The notes under the pieces: model-generated
Seen by the model: only the letters and a program-made list of their open reading frames with translations
What the model was told of the DNA's origin: nothing
Databases searched by the model: none
Translations under genes and position numbers: made by a program
Shown here: positions 13,864-19,370 of the stretch, in pieces
Layout: each line of letters begins with the position of its first letter
Numbering within the stretch: position 1 is the stretch's first letter
Virus record (IMG/VR): IMGVR_UViG_3300031976_000422
Span: 1 to 28,531 of that record
Strand: one strand, 5' to 3'
Length of the DNA stretch: 28,531 bases
Source of the DNA: a virus

Positions 13864-14168
13864 TAGAGTACCTTCATCGTCCAGTTTACAATACCATTTA
13901 GAAAAATTGCAACTGCGACTGCATTTACAATTATAAGAGCTCTATCATTCCATATGACAGAAACCCACAACCAACCAGCAACACCTATGAATTGTAAAAA
14001 CATATTCCAAGGATATAAATCATTGGTTGTCGCAATCATAGCAAAAATTAAAACAATAGAAGAGGCCCACTTCAAATACCAACTTAAAGGATGATGTTCC
14101 TTTAATGGTGTTGATGTTGCAGAAAAATTCTCGTAGTCTTCTAATTCTTGTAATTCTTCAGTATCCAT
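13863..14168 (-). CDS. Three-span membrane protein, 101 aa (DUF6552-like)
   Basis: An acidic N-terminus is followed by three hydrophobic helices: WASSIVLIFAMIATT, MFLQFIGVAGWLWVSVIW and ALIIVNAVAVAIFLNGIV. The core HPLSWYLKWASS ... YPWN ... GWLWVSVIWNDRALIIVNAV resembles a small membrane family of marine phages (DUF6552, from memory). The role is unknown; a holin is possible. Confidence 0.72.
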   Translation of the reverse strand: MDTEELQELEDYENFSATSTPLKEHHPLSWYLKWASSIVLIFAMIATTNDLYPWNMFLQFIGVAGWLWVSVIWNDRALIIVNAVAVAIFLNGIVNWTMKVL

Positions 14169-14176
14169 TTAATCCT

Positions 14177-14698
14177 CTATAGATAATTAATGTTAATATT
14201 TACTCTTCTTTTTACATCAGTAGTAGAAGTGCTATGGTGAGGTTGAGTAGGATCAAAAAACAATACCCTATTAGCAACACTATCAAACTTTTCATCTCCA
14301 ATAACGGTTCCCCCATCGCAAGTATTTAACGAAAATAAAGCACCCATGTGTTCTTGTTTCATATCCACATGATCTGGATGATGAACTATCTCTGGAGTTC
14401 TACCATAAAGATTTATTTTAGCCCTCATAAGAAGTTTAAAGTCTGGTAGTTTCTCAAAGAGAGGTTCAAACAAATGATAATAACCACTCTTTTCAGGCGG
14501 TTTTGGTAATGTACCATCCTTCGGCATCTCTGCAAGTCCCATGTATAACATATGTATAAAATACATATCGGTTTCTTCTTCAGAACCATCAGCAACACTA
14601 TAACTGTAGTGCCAGTCAATATCTGGGCCACTAACAGCATGAGCGATATTCATAAATTCTTTTTCATTTAAGAAATTATCAACGATATATGGTTTCAT
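14177..14698 (-). CDS. 2OG-Fe(II) oxygenase family protein
   Basis: The C-terminal half has the expected iron and 2-oxoglutarate residues: His110-Val-Asp112 (HHPDHVD), distal His154/155 (DPTQPHHST) and Arg164/165 (VKRRVNINI). SVANRVLFFDP is the strand before the distal His. Such proteins are very common in marine T4-like phages and are thought to hydroxylate proteins or nucleic acids. The substrate is unknown. It overlaps rpsU by one base. Confidence 0.85.
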   Translation of the reverse strand: MKPYIVDNFLNEKEFMNIAHAVSGPDIDWHYSYSVADGSEEETDMYFIHMLYMGLAEMPKDGTLPKPPEKSGYYHLFEPLFEKLPDFKLLMRAKINLYGRTPEIVHHPDHVDMKQEHMGALFSLNTCDGGTVIGDEKFDSVANRVLFFDPTQPHHSTSTTDVKRRVNININYL

Positions 14699-14901
14699 TA
14701 GTATCCTGACTCCTCAAATCTTTTTTCAAGGTTCTTTTTAGTCCTACGAATAGCAGATGCTTTAGACCTTCTTTTCTTTTCACTCTTGGTCATATAATAT
14801 TCTCTTTCACGCAATTCATTAAAAAAACCATCATCTTGTAGTTTATTTTTTAGAACTCGCATAGCCTTATCGACATTATTATTACGAACTGTTACTTTCA
14901 T
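14698..14901 (-). CDS. rpsU: Ribosomal protein bS21
   Basis: A full-length S21 (67 aa). The start MKVTVRNNNVDKAMRVLKNKL, the middle FFNELREREYYMTKSEKKRRSK and the Arg/Lys-rich end match bacterial bS21. S21 sits at the platform of the 30S subunit near the anti-Shine-Dalgarno and helps initiation. A phage copy may replace or compete with host S21 to favour phage messages. Its ATG overlaps the stop of the tRNA-containing ORF by ATGA. Confidence 0.95.
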   Translation of the reverse strand: MKVTVRNNNVDKAMRVLKNKLQDDGFFNELREREYYMTKSEKKRRSKASAIRRTKKNLEKRFEESGY

Positions 14902-15281
14902 CTTCTCTTTCCTGTTGTTGGATCACTTTGTTCTGTTCTTGACAGCACTTGTAATCCACCTTTGTTGTATGCTTGACCTATAACATATTTACTAGATATA
15001 TCTAGTTTGTAACTTTTGTCCTCTTTTGTACAGGGAGTCCAACGAGAGACATCTGGTTTTTGGTGGAGTCGGGCGGAATCGAACCGCCGACCTTCTGGTT
15101 GCAAACCAGACGCTCTCCCTACTGAGCTACGACCCCCATTGGATTTACCGACACCCATACGTTTGAGATACTTTGCGTGTTCTTGTTCTGCAACAAGTAA
15201 CGACTTAGATTTCTTCTGTTTCTTACGTTTACGACTGCTCGTAGTTGTGTAATAAACAGGTAATAAATGCATACCACTCAT
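14898..15281 (-). CDS. Basic phage protein with an embedded tRNA-Ala gene, 127 codons
   Basis: The frame is open for 127 codons although a complete tRNA gene lies inside it (about residues 49-73, translated RSSVGRASGLQPEGRRFDS...). The N-terminal part (YYTTTSSRKRKKQKKSKSLLVAEQEHAKYLKRMGVGK) and C-terminal part (KEDKSYKLDISSKYVIGQAYNKGGLQVL) read as normal protein of a type I associate with marine T4-like phages. It has its own promoter, and its stop overlaps the rpsU start, so it is probably translated. What happens to the mRNA when the tRNA is cut out is unclear. Confidence 0.7.
   Translation of the reverse strand: MSGMHLLPVYYTTTSSRKRKKQKKSKSLLVAEQEHAKYLKRMGVGKSNGGRSSVGRASGLQPEGRRFDSARLHQKPDVSRWTPCTKEDKSYKLDISSKYVIGQAYNKGGLQVLSRTEQSDPTTGKRR
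15061..15136 (-). tRNA. tRNA-Ala(TGC), CCA encoded
   Basis: The minus strand folds as a standard cloverleaf. The acceptor stem GGGGTCG pairs with CGACTCC including the G3:U70 alanine identity pair, then A and an encoded CCA. D-arm GCTC/GAGC, anticodon stem TCTGG/CCAGA with loop TTTGCAA (anticodon UGC), T-arm GGCGG/CCGCC. It reads GCA codons, the resume codon of the phage tmRNA. Confidence 0.96.
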
Positions 15282-15287
15282 ATTATT

Positions 15288-15316
15288 ATATTACTATGTT
15301 CAATAAGATTTGTCAA
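15288..15316 (-). promoter_or_regulatory. sigma70-like promoter for the tRNA-Ala/rpsU group
   Basis: TTGACA at 15316-15311, 17-nt spacer, TAATAT at 15293-15288. It lies just before the tRNA-containing ORF and would drive this ORF, the tRNA and rpsU. It closely resembles the promoter at 11513-11541. Confidence 0.8.
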
Positions 15317-15324
15317 GTGTTTTC

Positions 15325-15786
15325 TTAATTTAATGTAGAGGATTTAAAATCAAATGCTTTATTAGAATCATATGGTTCTAGTAATACATTTATATAGTCA
15401 ATAGCCTCATCTAAGTTCCAAAATAAAGCACCAGACATATCCATAAGAGGATGGTCTTGCACATGAATGTCATCAGATACAATCACTACTGGTTTCTGTA
15501 AACTATATCCCCACGCAATTTCAAATGTCGTACCATAAGAAGCCCTTCGAGCATTAATTTCTTTGGGAAGATATGCAAGAATTAAATCACAAGATGTTGT
15601 ATCCATGTAATTCTTCATCATAATTCTTTTTCGTGCTTCTGGATCATCAGAGTGTGTTTCTGCACGATAGGGATTAATACCTACAAGATTTTCTGAGAAT
15701 CCTATGTAACACTTTTGTCTCCACTGATTGATTTCATGGTTATTACAACCTTCAATTGGGCCTGCAAGGTATACATATTTTTTCAT
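15325..15786 (-). CDS. Nucleoside 2-deoxyribosyltransferase-like protein
   Basis: The start MKKYVYLAGPIEG and the block CDLILAYLPKEINARRASYGTTFEIAWGYSLQKPVVIV match the nucleoside 2-deoxyribosyltransferase fold. The family's catalytic Glu is at residue 89 (GTTFEIAWG), with acids at 62 and 67. These enzymes move deoxyribose between bases and would fit nucleotide salvage or modification. I start at the MKKY methionine because it overlaps the upstream stop by ATGA. Longer in-frame starts are possible. Confidence 0.78.
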   Translation of the reverse strand: MKKYVYLAGPIEGCNNHEINQWRQKCYIGFSENLVGINPYRAETHSDDPEARKRIMMKNYMDTTSCDLILAYLPKEINARRASYGTTFEIAWGYSLQKPVVIVSDDIHVQDHPLMDMSGALFWNLDEAIDYINVLLEPYDSNKAFDFKSSTLN

Positions 15787-16322
15787 TGATAAATTTCCTT
15801 CATTACCCATTCATTATTTTCAAGACAAGCAGTTCCTTTAACATTTCTCAACTCTTTTCCAACTGTGACTTTAGATATCCACTCTTTACAATTTCCACTC
15901 GTTGCAACAGGGCCTTGTGTTACACTAAAACCTTTTTCTGGGTTTCCCCATGTAGACATTTGGCCATTTGCATTATGAGTAAGAGTTTGTCGCAATAACA
16001 TTGTAGCATATAATCTATCTACCTTATCAAAGTGAGCTCCAACTTCATGACCAACTGCCATACCAACAACAGCACCAGCAGCACTTGTTAATGGACTACC
16101 TCTACCTAGATATGCACCTGTCACAGCGCCACCAACAGCACCCATTTTTGCTTTAGTAAAACTAGATTGTTTTGGTGCCCAAACACCTCGGCCAGGCAAA
16201 TAATAATCTTTAGACGTACATCCTGTTATTGGACTGCACCCAAGAGTGGGGTTGATACCCGAAGGCATCAAACACCCACTCAGAGAGAAAGCAAGAATAC
16301 TACTGAGAAGTATTTTTTTCAT
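15783..16322 (-). CDS. Outer-membrane lipoprotein, 17-kDa surface antigen-like
   Basis: Signal MKKILLSSILAFSLSGC with lipobox Cys17. A glycine-zipper segment (MGAVGGAVTGAYLGRG ... AAGAVVGMAVGHEVG) is followed by a domain like the rickettsial 17-kDa antigen family: RLYATMLLRQTLTHNANGQMSTWGNP ... GNCKEWISKVTVGKELRNVKGTACLENNEWV. Homologues are alphaproteobacterial outer-membrane lipoproteins, so this gene may be host-derived. A role in envelope change or superinfection exclusion is conceivable. It overlaps its neighbours on both sides. Confidence 0.78.
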   Translation of the reverse strand: MKKILLSSILAFSLSGCLMPSGINPTLGCSPITGCTSKDYYLPGRGVWAPKQSSFTKAKMGAVGGAVTGAYLGRGSPLTSAAGAVVGMAVGHEVGAHFDKVDRLYATMLLRQTLTHNANGQMSTWGNPEKGFSVTQGPVATSGNCKEWISKVTVGKELRNVKGTACLENNEWVMKEIYQ

Positions 16323-16962
16323 CGGAAACCAACTTTTCTACATTAACCATTGATTTCGCTTCGTCTAATTCTTCAGACTTAGTAACTTCTGCTTCAAGTT
16401 CTTTCCAAGCTTTGTTGGAACGCAAACGAGAGTAGACCATACGATCTTTACGCAAACGATTGAAGATGATCTTTGCAGCTTCTTTATCAGAATACTCCAA
16501 GAGAACAAATGCACGATATTGAGTGCCGGAAGGGAAAACGTCTACCTTAATAGGACTATACCCTGCAACATCAACATTTGCAATTACATTCTTTGCAACC
16601 TTTTCAATCTCTGACATTACAGTTGCATCAGCATCAGTTTGACCTAACTTTGCCATCCACGTTTTAGTCATCGCTTTAAGTTTACCATTGATACGATCTG
16701 CAAGAACAACCTTTGCATTAATAGTTGCAATATCAACCGCAAACTGTAAATCAGGTGCAGTTGCAGAGCCAGTTGTAAAGATAGAACCTTTCTTTTCAGG
16801 CATCTCTTTGTACCAACTTGGAACAACTGAAACTGCTGCATTTACTTTTGCAGTTTTGTAAATAACCTCTGGTGTTTCTGCAAGAGGTTTTGGTTCTTGA
16901 CTTGCACAAGCATTAAGAACCAGAGCAAGTGTAGATACACTCGCCATCAATTTGGTGTTCAT
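16300..16962 (-). CDS. LPP20-like lipoprotein
   Basis: The N-terminus MNTKLMASVSTLALVLNACAS is a lipoprotein signal (LNAC). The mature domain resembles the LPP20 family: VPSWYKEMPEKKGSIFTTGSATAPDLQFAVDIATINAKVVLADRI. The C-terminal half is rich in charged helices. LPP20 proteins are surface lipoproteins of Gram-negative bacteria. In a phage it is likely an acquired envelope protein. Its stop overlaps the 17-kDa antigen gene by 23 nt. Confidence 0.72.
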   Translation of the reverse strand: MNTKLMASVSTLALVLNACASQEPKPLAETPEVIYKTAKVNAAVSVVPSWYKEMPEKKGSIFTTGSATAPDLQFAVDIATINAKVVLADRINGKLKAMTKTWMAKLGQTDADATVMSEIEKVAKNVIANVDVAGYSPIKVDVFPSGTQYRAFVLLEYSDKEAAKIIFNRLRKDRMVYSRLRSNKAWKELEAEVTKSEELDEAKSMVNVEKLVSDEKNTSQ

Positions 16963-17105
16963 TATCTAATCTCCTTCAATGTTTCCACCACACTATCTCT
17001 AGCGCCACCTGGCTCTAGAAACTTATATTTGACTATAGGTACGACACTTGGATAATACGCACAAATGACAAGACCTACAATCACTCCCATAATAAATTTA
17101 AACAT
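16962..17105 (-). CDS. Single-span membrane protein, 47 aa
   Basis: It starts MFKFIMGVIVGLVICAYYPS with one membrane helix, and then has a short soluble part ending SVVETLKEIR. Both ends share bases with neighbours (TAATG), so it is embedded in the envelope-gene run. No family is recognised. Confidence 0.72.
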   Translation of the reverse strand: MFKFIMGVIVGLVICAYYPSVVPIVKYKFLEPGGARDSVVETLKEIR

Positions 17106-17323
17106 TATTCAGACTCTTCTTCTTTCACTCTCTCAAGAGAAGAAACTGGAACCCATTTTTCAACTGGACTTAAAAAATCAGACATCGCTTGACGTTTTGC
17201 ATTAATGTCTGTTTTAAAACCACTCATGGTATTACCACAGCCCGTCAGAAACACTAATAATAGTATCGCAGACAATATTGCCGTTGATACTTTTATTTGG
17301 AATCTCATTTCACTTTCTTTCAT
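17105..17323 (-). CDS. Small lipoprotein, 72 aa
   Basis: A hydrophobic signal (VSTAILSAILLLVFLTGCGN) ends in the lipobox LTGC, followed by a short charged part (FKTDINAKRQAMSDFLSPVEKWVPVSSLERVKEEESE). The ATG overlaps the upstream stop (ATGA). Function is unknown. Confidence 0.73.
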   Translation of the reverse strand: MKESEMRFQIKVSTAILSAILLLVFLTGCGNTMSGFKTDINAKRQAMSDFLSPVEKWVPVSSLERVKEEESE

Positions 17324-17766
17324 TTTTCACAACTTTCCGTAAATTTAACTTTACCAATACTGGTATTCATGTATATCACTTTACATGACTTTCGTACATT
17401 TGTCAAGTGACAATTTAAACTTTTTTCACTTTTTAGTGTTTCTGGTATAATTTCTCTCATTATTCCTTTCTTTGCACGATCTTCGGCATGAGTACAGGCG
17501 TCCATTTGAGACATATCTGGCCCAAACATATATTCACCCTTTGATGGATACCATTCACCATCAACTCTGGCTTCAATAGAAACCTTACAATTTTGTATAT
17601 CTTTTACTTTAGGAACTTTATCTATAGACTTAGACACAAGTCGAACACTCTCTATATGACCTTCATAGATAATCTTATTATCTACCTTGTAGTCACAAGG
17701 AGCATCTGCAAGAGCCGTAGAAGAAAGTAAAGTAAAAACTATCGCAAGTTTAGTTTGATTTTGCAA
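17320..17766 (-). CDS. Exported cysteine-containing protein, 148 aa
   Basis: A signal peptide (MQNQTKLAIVFTLLSSTALA) is followed by a mature part with six cysteines (PCDYKV, QNCKVS, DACTHA, LNCHLT, KSCKVI, ESCEK). That count fits three disulfides in the periplasm. No family is recognised. It lies in the envelope-gene run with lipoproteins on one side and an anchored protein on the other. Confidence 0.73.
   Translation of the reverse strand: MQNQTKLAIVFTLLSSTALADAPCDYKVDNKIIYEGHIESVRLVSKSIDKVPKVKDIQNCKVSIEARVDGEWYPSKGEYMFGPDMSQMDACTHAEDRAKKGIMREIIPETLKSEKSLNCHLTNVRKSCKVIYMNTSIGKVKFTESCEK
17378..17406 (-). promoter_or_regulatory. Possible internal sigma70-like promoter
   Basis: TTGACA at 17406-17401 with the ACTTGACAAATG context seen at other promoters, then 17 nt and a weaker TAAAGT at 17383-17378. 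It lies within the coding region of the exported protein. Confidence 0.4.
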
Positions 17767-17977
17767 TCCTGTCTTCTCTTATAATTTGTGAGATTGGAAT
17801 TAATTCAATCTCTCCATCAGATTTAACAGTGGTTTTGATATAACCACCACTTTCAAGTTTCTTCATAACGAAAGCAACCATCTCTTCTGATAGGGATTGA
17901 ACGGTGAAATAGCGACCAGCATAAAATGCAACTGCAATACAGCCAGTGGCTAAAAGTGTGTGTATTAAACTATCCAT
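17750..17977 (-). CDS. Single-span membrane protein, 75 aa
   Basis: One hydrophobic helix (TLLATGCIAVAFYAGRYF) is followed by a soluble part with a helix and short strands (EEMVAFVMKKLESGGYIKTTVKSDGEIELIPISQII). It is the first gene after the promoter at 17984-18012 and starts the envelope-gene operon. Function is unknown. Confidence 0.72.
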   Translation of the reverse strand: MDSLIHTLLATGCIAVAFYAGRYFTVQSLSEEMVAFVMKKLESGGYIKTTVKSDGEIELIPISQIIREDRIAKSN

Positions 17978-17983
17978 TGTTTT

Positions 17984-18012
17984 ATAATACTATACCTAAT
18001 AACATTTGTCAA
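17984..18012 (-). promoter_or_regulatory. sigma70-like promoter for the envelope-gene run
   Basis: TTGACA at 18012-18007, 17-nt spacer, TATTAT at 17989-17984. The TGA of TTGACA is also the stop codon of the 43-aa gene upstream. Confidence 0.8.
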
Positions 18013-18140
18013 GTACTTTCTTTAATATTATTTCTACTATATTGCTTACCCCATAACCAACTGTTAAATCTGCTCGAATTACGAGAAATCCACATTACAA
18101 AGTTGCTGTTCCAAAACCAATGATTGTATCTACTAGTCAT
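18009..18140 (-). CDS. Trp-rich repeat microprotein, 43 aa
   Basis: Five tryptophans occur in 43 residues. Two internal repeats are visible: RYNHWFWNSNF (4-14) and RFNSWLWGKQY (24-34). AAGGA precedes the ATG. The Trp/aromatic/Arg pattern could suit a membrane-interface or protein-binding peptide. No family is recognised. Confidence 0.65.
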   Translation of the reverse strand: MTSRYNHWFWNSNFVMWISRNSSRFNSWLWGKQYSRNNIKEST

Positions 18141-18158
18141 AATTTTTATCCTTCAATT

Positions 18159-18638
18159 CTAATAATTATTACAGGAAGTAATCATCATAAAAAATAATCT
18201 ATTCATTTTTATTGTGTCCCAAACACTAACACTATATTTTTCCTGTAACCACTCATCTTGTAAAGTATAGGCTTCTTTTTCAAGATCACCTACACATTCT
18301 ACATTACTATCTATGTCGTTCTCAAACTGCATATGGTGAACTAATTCATGAAATAAGACAGATTTATCATGAATTGTTTCTATATCAAACTTTTTGTTTA
18401 CTATAATAGTTTTATTTTTATCGTCATATAGAGCTATAGGATTTGTTCTATCCAAATCCCAATCTTTTTTTGCAGCACAAAGTTCTATGTTCTGACTTGG
18501 TATGGGTGTTAGTTCGCATCCATAAGCATAGGAGCGAAGTTCCATAGTGTTTAAATAATTGATATTAGGAATTTCTGGAATACTATACCCTGTGGCGGTG
18601 TGAATCCACATCATCATAGCAATAATTATTTCTTTCAT
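18159..18638 (-). CDS. Secreted zinc metallopeptidase-like protein (DUF6647-like)
   Basis: A zincin motif HELVH is at 97-101 (SVLFHELVHHMQ), and a likely third ligand Glu122 lies in DLEKEAYTLQ. The N-terminus (MKEIIIAMMMWIHTATGYS) can serve as a signal peptide. Cys41 and Cys54 may pair. It resembles DUF6647 proteins of marine phages, from memory. It may cut host envelope proteins, but the substrate is unknown. Confidence 0.75.
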   Translation of the reverse strand: MKEIIIAMMMWIHTATGYSIPEIPNINYLNTMELRSYAYGCELTPIPSQNIELCAAKKDWDLDRTNPIALYDDKNKTIIVNKKFDIETIHDKSVLFHELVHHMQFENDIDSNVECVGDLEKEAYTLQDEWLQEKYSVSVWDTIKMNRLFFMMITSCNNY

Positions 18639-18642
18639 AGAA

Positions 18643-18771
18643 TTATCTCTGTTTTGCTGATTTATAATACATATTTATTATGTGTTGGTAATATGCTAGT
18701 GTAGCACTCATAAGTATTTCTCCTTTTCTATAAATACTTATAAGAGAAAAGGAAAAAGTATCTTTGTTCAT
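18643..18771 (-). CDS. Microprotein with two possible starts (42 or 22 aa)
   Basis: The long form starts MNKDTFSFSLISIYRKGEIL with GAGG six bases upstream. The short form starts at 18711 (MSATLAYYQHIINMYYKSAK, ending QR) with GGAG eight bases upstream. The inner start lies at the edge of a hairpin that overlaps a late-promoter-like motif, so the short form may be the late product. No family is recognised. Confidence 0.55.
   Translation of the reverse strand: MNKDTFSFSLISIYRKGEILMSATLAYYQHIINMYYKSAKQR
18709..18742 (-). promoter_or_regulatory. Late-promoter-like motif forming a hairpin over the inner RBS
   Basis: ATAAGTATTT (18741-18732) and AAATACTTAT (18719-18710) form a 10-bp stem with GGAG in the loop or stem edge and ATG at the stem end. 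The 5' arm contains TATAAGTA (18742-18735), one base from the T4 late consensus. A late transcript would start near 18729 and lack the 5' arm. Confidence 0.55.
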
Positions 18772-18806
18772 TTACTACCTCTGATATGTGTCTAACGCAT
18801 GACTAC

Positions 18807-19361
18807 CTACTTACCTCTCATACCAGCAAGAGGATTCTCAAGTGCTTTCTTAATTTTTTCATTGATAGAATCGTTCAACTCTTTCATTTGAGATTTTATT
18901 CTCTGTTCAAGAGTATCCATGTCATTGCGTAGTTGTTCTCTGCGATTATCAAACCGTTCTGAATTATCTGTAATCATCTTACGAACTTTAGTATCGTTGT
19001 TCTCAATACTCTCTCTTTGCAATCTAAATGCTTCCTTACCACGCCTCTCAACATCATCAACTTGTGTTTCTATTGTGTTAAGATCAGCTTTGAGATCGTT
19101 CTTTATGTCTCTGGTATAATCTCTTGCTTGCGTTACAGAGTCTACCACACCATCCATCTTCTTGTCAAGGATTGATATTCTTTTGTCAAAACCTGACAAG
19201 TCTGGTGCTTCATAACTCTCTATTCTCTCTCTCATATTCATATAGTCTTTATAAAACTCAAAGCCACCCCATAGACCGCCACCTAACGTGCCAAGTATAG
19301 GTAGCAATAACAACATTTTTCCACCTTTGATTTTTGCACCGGCGATTTCTACTTCGGCCAT
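18807..19361 (-). CDS. Membrane-anchored coiled-coil protein, 184 aa
   Basis: One membrane helix near the N-terminus (GGKMLLLLPILGTLGGGLWGG, about 13-33) is followed by a long coiled coil to the C-terminus (RISILDKKMDGVVDSV ... MKELNDSINEKIKKALENP). The MAEVEIAGAKIKGGK start is a pattern I associate with marine T4-like phages. It lies next to the large secreted protein. Function is unknown. Confidence 0.78.
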   Translation of the reverse strand: MAEVEIAGAKIKGGKMLLLLPILGTLGGGLWGGFEFYKDYMNMRERIESYEAPDLSGFDKRISILDKKMDGVVDSVTQARDYTRDIKNDLKADLNTIETQVDDVERRGKEAFRLQRESIENNDTKVRKMITDNSERFDNRREQLRNDMDTLEQRIKSQMKELNDSINEKIKKALENPLAGMRGK

Positions 19362-19370
19362 CTTCTTCTC

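Noticed and set aside
15016-15252. Open frame on the plus strand across the tRNA-Ala
   Set aside because: It is the antisense of the tRNA and its host gene. Everything supported in the window is on the minus strand, and it has no RBS.
18729-18736. TATAAATA on the plus strand
   Set aside because: A plus-strand transcript would be antisense to the neighbouring genes. The symmetry of the hairpin explains the match. Kept only as a side note in the findings.
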